A stretch of 64,000 nt of DNA from Flavobacterium turcicum (GTDB lineage Bacteria; Bacteroidota; Bacteroidia; Flavobacteriales; Flavobacteriaceae), in assembly GCF_011365745.1 (NCBI RefSeq), contig NZ_JAAOBY010000001.1, forward strand, positions 744,001 to 808,000, in the 5' to 3' direction. The position numbers and the translations under genes were made by a program. Shown here one piece after another: positions 8,162 to 16,803 of this stretch; position 1 is the first letter of the stretch; each line of letters begins with the position of its first letter. The notes below the pieces were generated by a model. That model worked only from the letters and a program-made list of their open reading frames with translations. It searched no databases and was not told the DNA's origin.

Positions 8162-9259
8162 TTAAGCAGTAATTGCTGGGTTTTGTCCCAAATCTTTCAA
8201 ATGTTTGAAGTGAGCAATGACAGCGCTTCGCATTGTTTTGTATTCGTAGTAAGGTAAGTTGCACTCTTGCGCCGTTTCTTTTACAATTTTTGCAATTTTC
8301 CCGTAGTGAATGTGACTGATATTTGGGAAAATATGGTGCTCAATTTGATGATTCAAACCACCTGTGTACCAGTTTACGATTGCGTTTTTGGGTGCGAAAT
8401 TAGTAGTGGTAAACAATTGGTGAATAGCCCAAGTATTGTCCATTTCACCTAATTCGTTTGGTGTAGGATTGATTGTTTCCTCTACCACATGCGCTAGTTG
8501 GAACACAACACTCAAAATCAAACCAGCAGTATAATGCATCACAAAAAATCCTATCAGTACTTTCCACCAAGTGATTCCAATTACGATTGGTAATGCAATC
8601 CAAATAGCAACATAAATAACTTTAGTAATAATTAAAGTAGTCCATAATATTTTTGGACTCTTAGCTTCTCCGTAAGATAATTTTCTTTTTAAGTAGTTAC
8701 GCATTTGCTTAAAATCAGTCGTAATCGCCCAATTGAAAGTCAATAAACCGTACAAGAAAATAGAGTAATACTGTTGAAAACGGTGAAAATTATACCATTT
8801 TGCTTCTTTCGTAAATCGGATTACACGACCAGCATCTAAATCTTCATCATGTCCCGGAATATTCGTGTAGGTGTGGTGTAGTACGTTGTGTTGCACTTGC
8901 CAATTGTACACGTTTCCAGCCAATACATAAATGGTACCCCCCATGAATTTATTGATCCATGATTTATTCGAATAGGATCCGTGATTTCCATCATGCATTA
9001 CATTCATTCCAACGCCCGCCATACCAATTCCCATGACAATTGTCAATAAAAGGTGTGCCCAAAATGGCATATCAAGTGTTAATATTAAAAAGTAAGGCGC
9101 AAGAAAAACAGTGAATAAAATGATGGTTTTTAAATACAGTTTCCAGTTTCCTGTTTTTTGAATGTTGTTTTCTTTAAAGTAGTTGTTAACCCGTGAGTTA
9201 AGTGTTCTAAAAAATTTCAAGCTATCTTGCTTAGCAAAAGTAGGCGCAGTGTTATTCAT
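8162..9259 (-). CDS. Membrane fatty acid desaturase
   Basis: The product is 365 residues from the ATG at 9259 (MNNTAPTFAK); the frame extends to 9319 but the extra residues lack support. All three histidine boxes of the di-iron acyl desaturases are present: HDGNH, QHNVLHH and HQIEHH. The last has the QxxHH form seen in front-end and linoleoyl-CoA type desaturases. Hydrophobic helices lie before box 1 and between boxes 2 and 3. No cytochrome b5 domain is fused, so a ferredoxin or other donor is needed. Likely role: adding double bonds to membrane lipid acyl chains, relevant to cold adaptation. The regiospecificity is unknown. Confidence 0.92.
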   Translation of the reverse strand: MNNTAPTFAKQDSLKFFRTLNSRVNNYFKENNIQKTGNWKLYLKTIILFTVFLAPYFLILTLDMPFWAHLLLTIVMGIGMAGVGMNVMHDGNHGSYSNKSWINKFMGGTIYVLAGNVYNWQVQHNVLHHTYTNIPGHDEDLDAGRVIRFTKEAKWYNFHRFQQYYSIFLYGLLTFNWAITTDFKQMRNYLKRKLSYGEAKSPKILWTTLIITKVIYVAIWIALPIVIGITWWKVLIGFFVMHYTAGLILSVVFQLAHVVEETINPTPNELGEMDNTWAIHQLFTTTNFAPKNAIVNWYTGGLNHQIEHHIFPNISHIHYGKIAKIVKETAQECNLPYYEYKTMRSAVIAHFKHLKDLGQNPAITA

Positions 9260-9341
9260 ATAATTGTGATAAAGTTCAAAGGTAATTATTATAAATTTTT
9301 GGATATACAAAATTGGCATAAATATTTTAACTGTAAAGTAT

Positions 9342-9349
9342 TACTTTTG
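9342..9349 (+). promoter_or_regulatory. -7 box for rsmG
   Basis: TACTTTTG fits TAnnTTTG and lies 16 bases before the rsmG ATG, leaving a leader of roughly 10 bases. The nearest upstream TTG (9313-9315) is 26 bp away, longer than usual. Confidence 0.4.
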
Positions 9350-9365
9350 TTAAAAAAAAGAAGAG

Positions 9366-9995
9366 ATGGACGAGATTCTTAAGTGTTTTCCTAATTTGAC
9401 ACCAATTCAAATCGAACAGTTTCAAAAATTAGATGCGCTGTATCACGATTGGAATCAAAAAATAAATGTGATTTCTAGAAAAGATATTGATGCTTTGTAT
9501 ACCAAACATATTTTACATTCACTTGGTATTGCCAAAGTGATGACTTTTGAACCAGGAACGTATGTTTTAGATGTAGGAACGGGTGGTGGATTTCCAGGAA
9601 TTCCATTGGCGATTCTTTTTCCGGAAACTAGATTTTATTTGATTGATGTTATTGCCAAGAAAATAAAAGTGGTTCAGGCTGTTGCCGAAGGTTTAGAGTT
9701 GAAAAACGTAAAAGCAGAGCAAATGCGTGCTGAAAATGTAAAAGGTGATTTCGATTTTATCGTGAGTCGCGCCGTAACCAACATGCCTGATTTTGTGTCT
9801 TGGGTAAAAACAAAAATTAAAAAACAACACAAACACGAATTGAAAAACGGAATCCTCTACCTAAAAGGAGGTGACTTAACCGAAGAATTAAAAGATTTCC
9901 CAAAAGCTACCGAGTACAACTTAGCAGATTATTTTGAGGATGAATTTTTTGAGACTAAAAAAGTAGTTCACTTGCCGTTGAAGTTTACGGTTTAG
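9366..9995 (+). CDS. rsmG: 16S rRNA (guanine527-N7)-methyltransferase RsmG
   Basis: RsmG (GidB) adds the N7 methyl group to G527 of 16S rRNA using S-adenosylmethionine. The 209-residue protein has the SAM-binding glycine loop VLDVGTGGGFPGIPLAILFP (about residues 60-79), the following acidic residue in FYLIDVIAKK, and the SRAVTNMPDFVSW region seen across the family. It is divergent from the desaturase and ends at a strong terminator shared with pruA. The start has the TACTTTTG promoter box just upstream. Confidence 0.96.
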   Translation: MDEILKCFPNLTPIQIEQFQKLDALYHDWNQKINVISRKDIDALYTKHILHSLGIAKVMTFEPGTYVLDVGTGGGFPGIPLAILFPETRFYLIDVIAKKIKVVQAVAEGLELKNVKAEQMRAENVKGDFDFIVSRAVTNMPDFVSWVKTKIKKQHKHELKNGILYLKGGDLTEELKDFPKATEYNLADYFEDEFFETKKVVHLPLKFTV

Positions 9996-10040
9996 TCTTA
10001 AGGTCAAAAGTCATAAAGTCTAAAGAAAGAATTAGATAAA

Positions 10041-10073
10041 AAAAGCCGAATCTAAATTTTAGATTCGGCTTTT
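10041..10073. terminator. Bidirectional terminator between rsmG and pruA
   Basis: A 14-15 bp perfect stem (10041-10055 with 10059-10073) with a very short loop has A-runs on one side and T-runs on the other, ending both convergent genes. Confidence 0.9.
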
Positions 10074-10120
10074 TTATATTTGCTAAAGTACTTTAAGTAC
10101 TTTTGACTATAGGATTGAAA

Positions 10121-11749
10121 TTACTCTCCTAAAAACGGGTATCTGTAATCAACAGGAGTTACAAAAGTTTCTTTGATAGTTCTTGCAGAAGTCCAACGCA
10201 ATAAGTTTTGCATAGATCCTGCTTTATCATTCGTTCCTGATCCTCTTGCTCCACCAAACGGTTGCATTCCTACAATAGCTCCTGTTGGCTTATCATTGAT
10301 GTAGAAGTTACCAGCTGCGTTTTGTAGTTTTACTGTAGCTTCTTCAATAGCATAACGATCTTGACTGAAAACAGCTCCTGTCAAAGCGTACTCTGATGTA
10401 GTGTCTACTAATTCCAATGTTTCTGCCCATTTAGCATCTTCGTAAACATAAATAGTCACAACTGGTCCGAATAGTTCGGTTTCCATTGTAGCGTATTTTG
10501 GATTGGTAGTTAAAATAACAGTTGGTTCAATAAAGTAACCTTTTGATTTGTCATAATTCCCTCCCATAATTACTTCTGCATCGCTATCAGCTTTGGCTTG
10601 GTCAATGGCTTTAGCTAATTTATCAAATGAACCTTCAGAGATTACCGCAGTGATAAAGTTGCTCATATCTTGTGGCGACCCCATTTTCATTGATTTCAAA
10701 TCAGCTTCTAGTTCAGCTTGTACAGCTGGCCATAAACTTTGCGGAATGTATACGCGTGAAGCAGCACTACATTTTTGACCTTGGTATTCAAAAGCACCAC
10801 GAGAAATTCCTGTGCTAACTTGTTTTGAATGTGCAGATGGGTGTGCAATAATGAAATCTTTACCACCAGTTTCACCTACAATACGTGGATATGTTTTGTA
10901 TTTGCTGATATTAGTACCAATTTTTGCCCAAATATCATTAAATACGCCTGTAGATCCTGTAAAGTGAACTCCAGCTAAATCACGGCTAGCCAATAAGGTT
11001 TCGGTAATCATTCCTGAGTCTCCCATGACCATGTTGATTACACCATTTGGTAAACCTGCTTCTTTGAAAATTTGCATCAATAAGTTAGCAGAGTACACTT
11101 GAGTTGCTGCAGGTTTCCAAACCACAACATTCCCCATTAAGGCAGCACTTGTTGGTAAGTTTCCAGCAATTGCTGTAAAGTTAAAAGGAGTAATGGCGTA
11201 TACAAATCCTTCAAGAGGTCTGTATTCAACGCGGTTCCACATATCAGCAGTAGATTTTGGTTGCTCGTTGTAAATTTGTGTCATGTACTGTACGTTGAAA
11301 CGTAAAAAGTCAATAAGTTCGCAAGCGGCATCAATTTCTGCTTGGTATATTGTTTTTGACTGTGCGATCATTGTTGCAGCGTTGATCTTAGCTCTGTAAG
11401 GTCCAGCCAATAATTCTGCTGCTTTTAAGAAAATTCCAGCGCGTTGTTCCCAAGCCATATTAGCCCAAGCTTCTTTTGCTTGAAGTCCAGTGGCAATAGC
11501 GGCTTCAATATGTTTTTTTTCGGCTTGATGATACACACCAACCACATGCTGATGGTCGTGCGGTGCAGTCATGTTTTTTGTATCTCCAGTTCTTATTTCT
11601 TCGTTTCCGATATAAAGGGGTACGTCTACTGTGTTGTTCCACATTTCAGCGTATGCTGCAGAAACGGCTGCGCGTTCTGGCGAATTAGGGGCATAGCTTT
11701 TTACAGGTTCGTTTACCGCATTGGGTACGTGAAAAAATCCTTTTAACAT
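10121..11749 (-). CDS. pruA: L-glutamate gamma-semialdehyde (1-pyrroline-5-carboxylate) dehydrogenase
   Basis: This enzyme oxidises glutamate semialdehyde to glutamate with NAD+, the second step of proline breakdown. The 542-residue length and start (MLKGFFHVPNAVNEPVKSYA) match the ALDH4-type form found in animals and Bacteroidota, not the bifunctional PutA. The aldehyde dehydrogenase catalytic glutamate lies in RIVGETGGKDF and the nucleophile cysteine in EYQGQKCSAASRVYIP. The Rossmann segment GVHFTGSTGVF is also clear. No proline dehydrogenase gene is in the window. A TACTTTTG box lies upstream at 11804-11811. Confidence 0.95.
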   Translation of the reverse strand: MLKGFFHVPNAVNEPVKSYAPNSPERAAVSAAYAEMWNNTVDVPLYIGNEEIRTGDTKNMTAPHDHQHVVGVYHQAEKKHIEAAIATGLQAKEAWANMAWEQRAGIFLKAAELLAGPYRAKINAATMIAQSKTIYQAEIDAACELIDFLRFNVQYMTQIYNEQPKSTADMWNRVEYRPLEGFVYAITPFNFTAIAGNLPTSAALMGNVVVWKPAATQVYSANLLMQIFKEAGLPNGVINMVMGDSGMITETLLASRDLAGVHFTGSTGVFNDIWAKIGTNISKYKTYPRIVGETGGKDFIIAHPSAHSKQVSTGISRGAFEYQGQKCSAASRVYIPQSLWPAVQAELEADLKSMKMGSPQDMSNFITAVISEGSFDKLAKAIDQAKADSDAEVIMGGNYDKSKGYFIEPTVILTTNPKYATMETELFGPVVTIYVYEDAKWAETLELVDTTSEYALTGAVFSQDRYAIEEATVKLQNAAGNFYINDKPTGAIVGMQPFGGARGSGTNDKAGSMQNLLRWTSARTIKETFVTPVDYRYPFLGE

Positions 11750-11803
11750 ATTGATGTTTTTATTGGGTTAAAAATAGTGTTGTATTGTTGTTTAAACTAA
11801 AAA

Positions 11804-11811
11804 CAAAAGTA
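11804..11811 (-). promoter_or_regulatory. -7 box for pruA
   Basis: TACTTTTG on the minus strand, about 55 bases before the pruA ATG, matches TAnnTTTG. No TTG is found at the expected distance. Confidence 0.4.
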
Positions 11812-12035
11812 CAAAGGTTTCTTTAAAGATTTGTACTTTTTTGAAGTTATGTACAGTGCACTTTTGTATAATGGTAGGTTTAGCCCTGATTGAAGTGGGA
11901 AGCTTTTTGAAGTGGAGAGCCTCATTTTTAAGGACTAAAAAAGCAACTGCAAGAAGCTCTTTTTAGGACTATAAAAAAGGGCTTAACACAAAAAAACTTG
12001 TAGCGAAAAGCAGGATGAGCTCCTGATAATGCGAT

Positions 12036-12422
12036 TTAGTTTAATGCAAATGGCGCACAAAGTCTAAAAGTAGGAACCATGACTTTGAAGTTTCGGGTGG
12101 TGGTGAAGTTGATCATGTTGAAATAGCCTTTCATAGCGCCATACGGTGATGATAATAGGCAACCAGAGCTATAAGTGTGCTGTTCTCCTGGTTTAAGGAC
12201 TGGTTTTTTACCAATTACTCCTTCGCCATCAACAATTTCGAGGTCATTAAGCGAGTCAGAAATCTCCCAGTGACGAGTAATAAGTTGTACAGAGTCCTTA
12301 CTATGATTTTCGATAGTAATTACGTAACTAAAGGCAAAGTGAATTTTGTAGTTTTTGAAGTAGGTGCCTTCAAAACTAGTTAATACTGAAATTTTTATGC
12401 CTCTTGTTATTTGAGAAACCAT
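12036..12422 (-). CDS. apaG: ApaG domain protein
   Basis: The 128-residue protein is the size of ApaG and carries its core (ITRHWEISDSLNDLEIVDGE, then the GVIGKKPVLKPGEQHTYSSG region and GAMKGYFNM), which forms a fibronectin-III-like fold. ApaG was first linked to Co2+ resistance and Mg2+ efflux and binds nucleotides or pyrophosphate; its exact job is unsettled. It follows the T9SS plug gene on the same strand with an 81-base gap, so the pair may share a transcript. The 286 bases between it and pruA show no gene. Confidence 0.93.
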   Translation of the reverse strand: MVSQITRGIKISVLTSFEGTYFKNYKIHFAFSYVITIENHSKDSVQLITRHWEISDSLNDLEIVDGEGVIGKKPVLKPGEQHTYSSGCLLSSPYGAMKGYFNMINFTTTRNFKVMVPTFRLCAPFALN

Positions 12423-12503
12423 ATTAAAAGGATGAATATGTGTTTATTATTGACAAATTTACAAAAAAAGAGTGTTATTTTAATGGTTATTGCCAAAGTT
12501 TTT

Positions 12504-13769
12504 TTAATTGATGATATTCACTGAACTTGCATTTCCTTTTCCGATGACGCGGTCGTAACGGTCAATGGCTTCTCGGTAATATACTAGAATGGTATACTCG
12601 TTTTCTGTTTCAAAGAAATTGCCGTCAATAGCGTTTTCATAATCGATATTTCCTTTAGAGTCTGCAATGGTGTACTGGAAATTAGTAAACCCTTGTTTGA
12701 TTAAAATGGCTTTTTCATAAATGGCTTTTTCAGGGTTGTAATCCATTTTATTTTCATCTGTAAGGGCGTAATTGTTGAACATTCCTGTCACGTAAATGTT
12801 TTTGTTGAGTCTAAAAGTAGGTGCAGATACGCTAAAATATACCCAAACATAATCGGCTTCGATTTCGTTTTTTTGCGCGTTGAGGTTGTTTACCACAAAT
12901 CCGCCGTTGACATCTTGCATGAAAGTGTAAGGCGTATTGGCACGAGCGGCACTAGTATATAAGTAGGCGCTATAAATGTCTGTTTTGGCATTGATTCTCG
13001 CTACATTGTTGCTAGCAGATCGAATGTCTTTATTTTCAAAAAACAGAAATTCGTTTCCTGCCCAGAATTGTGTTTCGGTATCGTATTTATAAATCAAATC
13101 GTTGCCAATCGTATATTGCGGCGCTATATTTTGAATTGCTGTGTGCCATTGTCCGTTTTGTAGCAAAACTACTTTGACATTTTTAAGTGGATTTTGAAAC
13201 GTAAGGCTGTTGCTTTTTACGCTAAAATCTAAATTGTGTTTGCTAACTAGAGTGTTTACAGTTCGTGCTCTTTTTACTTGAATGGGTACTTTGGCTAGGT
13301 CTTCAAATAAAATGAATTTTCGACTAAACACTACATCGCGGTTTTCGTCTAAAATTTTAAGTATGTAGTTACCGCTTACTTTAAGCTGTTGCGTAAATTG
13401 ATTGGGAATGGACAACTTGTAATGAGAATACAGCTGCAATGCGTTAAAAGAGTTACTGTAATCTTGAATGCGTTGGTTGTCGAAACCTTGTAAGTATTCG
13501 TTTTTAGGAATGGGAGACGGTTCCCATTTAAAATTGCAGTGAACAATTTCGTAGTAATAGTTGGCTTCGTTGCCGTATAAGTCGTCAAATTCCAATTGAA
13601 AACCTTCGCCAAGCTGAAAAATTGGCACTTTGTTTTGATCGTTTTGTACGAAAGCAACTGTTTTGATATGAAAAGGCGGTGTAATTTCTTTTTCAACTTG
13701 TGCAAAAAGAGCAAACTTGCCAAACAAAATAAGGGATAGGGTAGTATATAGTATTCGGATTTTTGACAT
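12504..13769 (-). CDS. Type IX secretion system plug protein (DUF5103)
   Basis: The 421-residue exported protein has a signal peptide ending at about residue 24 (FALFAQ). The mature part begins with a conserved beta domain (PIFQLGEGFQLEFDDLYGNE) and contains YYYEIVHCNFKWEPSPI and NEYLQGF, hallmarks as I recall of DUF5103. A member of this family in F. johnsoniae was identified as the Plug that closes the SprA translocon pore on the periplasmic side. That fits the gliding genes elsewhere in the window. It is divergent from the M16 peptidase gene, with a 170-base shared regulatory gap. Function is assigned by family, not by direct evidence here. Confidence 0.85.
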   Translation of the reverse strand: MSKIRILYTTLSLILFGKFALFAQVEKEITPPFHIKTVAFVQNDQNKVPIFQLGEGFQLEFDDLYGNEANYYYEIVHCNFKWEPSPIPKNEYLQGFDNQRIQDYSNSFNALQLYSHYKLSIPNQFTQQLKVSGNYILKILDENRDVVFSRKFILFEDLAKVPIQVKRARTVNTLVSKHNLDFSVKSNSLTFQNPLKNVKVVLLQNGQWHTAIQNIAPQYTIGNDLIYKYDTETQFWAGNEFLFFENKDIRSASNNVARINAKTDIYSAYLYTSAARANTPYTFMQDVNGGFVVNNLNAQKNEIEADYVWVYFSVSAPTFRLNKNIYVTGMFNNYALTDENKMDYNPEKAIYEKAILIKQGFTNFQYTIADSKGNIDYENAIDGNFFETENEYTILVYYREAIDRYDRVIGKGNASSVNIIN

Positions 13770-13939
13770 TTTTTAGAAATAAGTTCAAGTTTTAAAGATA
13801 CTAAAAAACGTAAAACTGGAATGATTTATTTTGATTGCTTCTTGATTATGTTTTCGTGTGTAATTTCTGTTAATTATTTTAAAAAATGGTAATAAAGTAT
13901 AAAATTACTCGTTAGTTTTACAGCAAACAAAATAAACAT

Positions 13940-16750
13940 ATGAAAAAAATCAACCATTTATTAGTAGGAATTTTTATTATTCCTGCTGCGCTTTTTGCGC
14001 AAAAATTAGATTATAATGCGACCATTCCGCTTGATCCAAGTGTAAAGACTGGGACTTTGCCAAACGGATTAACCTATTACATCAAGAAAAATGCCAAACC
14101 AGAAAAGAAAGTAGATCTTAGACTAGTAGTTAATGCAGGTTCTATTCTCGAGGAAAATGATCAGCAAGGACTAGCGCATTTCATGGAACACATGTGTTTT
14201 AATGGAACAAAGCGTTTTCCTAAAAATCAACTGGTAGATTACTTACAAAGTATCGGAGTTAAATTTGGACAACATTTAAATGCCTACACTAGTTTTGATG
14301 AAACGGTGTATTTCTTGCCAATTCCATCAGATGATCCTGAAAAATTAGAAAAAGGATTTCAAATTATTGAGGATTGGGCTTTCAACACGGTTTTGACACC
14401 AGAAGAAATTGATAAAGAAAGAGGCGTAGTATTAGAAGAATATCGTTTAGGTCTTGGCGCTGGAAAAAGAATGATGGGTCGTTATCTTCCTAAAATGATG
14501 CACGATTCAAAATACGCTACTCGTTTGCCAATTGGTCAAAAAGAGGTATTAGAAAAGTTCAAACATCAGTCTTTAATTAACTTTTACAAAGATTGGTACC
14601 GTCCAAACTTGATGAGTGTTATTGTGGTTGGTGATATTGATGTAGCCGAAATGGAGAAAAAAATTGTTTCTCACTTCTCTACTTACAAAAATCCTGCAAA
14701 TGAAAAACCAAGAAAAGTATTTGAAGTTCCTAATCACAAAGAAACTTTTGTAGCTGTAGAAAGCGACAAAGAAGCATCGAATACACAAGTACAATTATTG
14801 TACAAAGATTATGCTGCACCTAAGAAAATGGTAAATCTAGGTGATTTTAAAAATTACATGATCGAAAATTTATTTGCAACGCTTTTAAATACGCGTCTTG
14901 ATGAGTTAACAAATTCTGCAACACCACCTTTCACTTATGGGTATTCTTATTATGGTGGTACTTTTGCAAGAACCAAAAAAGGATATCAATCTGTGGCAAT
15001 GTCATCAGAAGACAAGCAACTAAGTGCCTTGAAAACATTGGTAACAGAAAATGAACGTGCTAAGAAATTTGGTTTCACACAAGGAGAATTAGACCGTGCT
15101 AAGTCTGAATTTATGGCTTCTATTGAAAAAGCCTACAATGATAGAAGTAAAACGAACTCTGAGAATTTTGTAGGCGAGCTTCAAGCAAATTTCTTAGAAA
15201 AAGAACCAGCTCCAGGTATTGAATGGACTTTTCAAACCTTCAAGCAAATCTTACCGTTAATTGAGCTAGCAGATGTAAATGGTTTAATTAAAGAGTATGT
15301 TAAAGAGGATAACCGAGTTATTATTTTAACGGGTCCTGAAAAAGAAGGCTTGAAAAAAGTTACAGAGCAAGAAGTATTAGCTGCAATAAAAGTGAATACG
15401 GACGAATTAAAACCTTACGAAGATGCTGCAGTAGCTACTAGCTTGCTTAGAAAAGAGGTAAAAGCAGGAACGGTGGTAAGCCGAAGTAGTAATGAAAAAT
15501 TGGGTACAAAAACCTTAGTTCTTTCCAATGGTGCTAAAGTGACATATAAAAACACCGATTTTAAAAACGACGAAGTGCTTTTTGAAGCGGTTAGTTTAGG
15601 TGGATCTAATTTGTACTCAAACGAGGAAATGAAAAAAGTTCAGTTTGCTAATGGAGCACTTGCTGAAGCTGGTTTCTCTGGCTTAAAACTGAATGACATC
15701 AACAAATTCATGACAGGTAAAATTGCAAGAGTCAATCCTTATATTGGAGGTACTAGCGAAGGACTTAGAGGTACATCAACTCCTAAAGACTTAGAGTACT
15801 TAATGCAAATGACGCATGCTTACTTTACAGATTTAAATTTTGACCAAGAAGCTTTTGAAGGATTCAAACAAAAACAATCAAGCTTTTTCAAAAACATGGC
15901 TTCTACGCCACAGAATTACTTCCAACAGGAGTTTTATACTTATTTGAACCAGAATAACCCACGATTTTTTGGAATCATGCCTACTGATAAATCTTGGGCT
16001 GATACCGATTATAAATTAGCGTACGAAAAGTACAAAGAGCGTTTTGCAAATGCTGCTGATTTTGAATTTTTCTTCGTAGGAAATGTTGATGATGCAACAA
16101 TCGAAGCTATGGCTACTAAATACATTGCTTCATTGCCAGCGAATGACAAAAAAGAAAAAGCAGTTGATCTAGGTTACCGATTGCTAAAAGGCGACTTGAA
16201 AAAAGTAGTAAATAAAGGAGCAGATCCTAAGAGTAACGTGACCATCATGTTTTATGGAGATGCCAAATATTCTGCTAAAGATGCTATGAGCATGCAAGCG
16301 TTAGGAGAAGTACTTACTATTAAACTGGTAGAGCAATTACGTGAAAATGAAAGTGGTGTTTATGGTGTAAATGCCAGAGGAAGTATGAACAAAATGCCTT
16401 ACGGATCGTATACTTTTTCAATAGGTTTCCCTTGCGGACCAGAAAATGCTGAGAAGTTGACTGCTTCAGCATTGAAAGAACTTCAGAATATTATTGACAA
16501 AGGACCAGATGAAAAAGATGTAGCTAAATTCAAAGAAGGTGAATTAGCCGATTTTAGAAAAGATAGTAAAGAAAACCGTTTTTGGTTGTCTAACTTGACA
16601 AGATCGTATGTAAACGCATATAATCCTGAAGATGTTTTGAAAATGGAAGAAATGGTGAATGCCGTTACTGCCAAAGATATTCAGAACATCGCAAAACAAT
16701 ATCTTACAAAAGATAAAGTGATCGGTATTTTGATGCCAGAGAAAAAATAA
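13940..16750 (+). CDS. Secreted M16 family zinc metallopeptidase (PqqL-like)
   Basis: The 936-residue protein has a signal peptide (MKKINHLLVGIFIIPAALFAQ) and two M16 halves, as in PqqL and insulinase-type enzymes. The inverted zinc motif HFMEH is at residues 80-84 and the downstream glutamate ligand lies in GVVLEEYRLG, so the N-terminal half should be active. The second half (from about residue 520) lacks an HxxEH motif, as usual for the non-catalytic half. It probably degrades peptides in the periplasm or at the cell surface. It stands alone on the plus strand and ends at a strong terminator. Confidence 0.93.
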   Translation: MKKINHLLVGIFIIPAALFAQKLDYNATIPLDPSVKTGTLPNGLTYYIKKNAKPEKKVDLRLVVNAGSILEENDQQGLAHFMEHMCFNGTKRFPKNQLVDYLQSIGVKFGQHLNAYTSFDETVYFLPIPSDDPEKLEKGFQIIEDWAFNTVLTPEEIDKERGVVLEEYRLGLGAGKRMMGRYLPKMMHDSKYATRLPIGQKEVLEKFKHQSLINFYKDWYRPNLMSVIVVGDIDVAEMEKKIVSHFSTYKNPANEKPRKVFEVPNHKETFVAVESDKEASNTQVQLLYKDYAAPKKMVNLGDFKNYMIENLFATLLNTRLDELTNSATPPFTYGYSYYGGTFARTKKGYQSVAMSSEDKQLSALKTLVTENERAKKFGFTQGELDRAKSEFMASIEKAYNDRSKTNSENFVGELQANFLEKEPAPGIEWTFQTFKQILPLIELADVNGLIKEYVKEDNRVIILTGPEKEGLKKVTEQEVLAAIKVNTDELKPYEDAAVATSLLRKEVKAGTVVSRSSNEKLGTKTLVLSNGAKVTYKNTDFKNDEVLFEAVSLGGSNLYSNEEMKKVQFANGALAEAGFSGLKLNDINKFMTGKIARVNPYIGGTSEGLRGTSTPKDLEYLMQMTHAYFTDLNFDQEAFEGFKQKQSSFFKNMASTPQNYFQQEFYTYLNQNNPRFFGIMPTDKSWADTDYKLAYEKYKERFANAADFEFFFVGNVDDATIEAMATKYIASLPANDKKEKAVDLGYRLLKGDLKKVVNKGADPKSNVTIMFYGDAKYSAKDAMSMQALGEVLTIKLVEQLRENESGVYGVNARGSMNKMPYGSYTFSIGFPCGPENAEKLTASALKELQNIIDKGPDEKDVAKFKEGELADFRKDSKENRFWLSNLTRSYVNAYNPEDVLKMEEMVNAVTAKDIQNIAKQYLTKDKVIGILMPEKK

Positions 16751-16769
16751 TTTTTTTAGTCTTAAAACC

Positions 16770-16803
16770 AAAACCTGCTATTTCACTAAAGTAGCAGGTT
16801 TTT
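16770..16803. terminator. Terminator between M16 peptidase and SNF2 helicase
   Basis: A stem of about 11 bp (16770-16780 with 16792-16802) and a T-run serve the plus-strand peptidase; the A-rich left side may also serve the convergent helicase, whose stop is adjacent. Confidence 0.8.

Noticed and set aside
13376..13723. A 115-codon frame inside the T9SS plug gene
   Set aside because: Threonine-rich shadow frame on the same strand as a clear DUF5103 protein.
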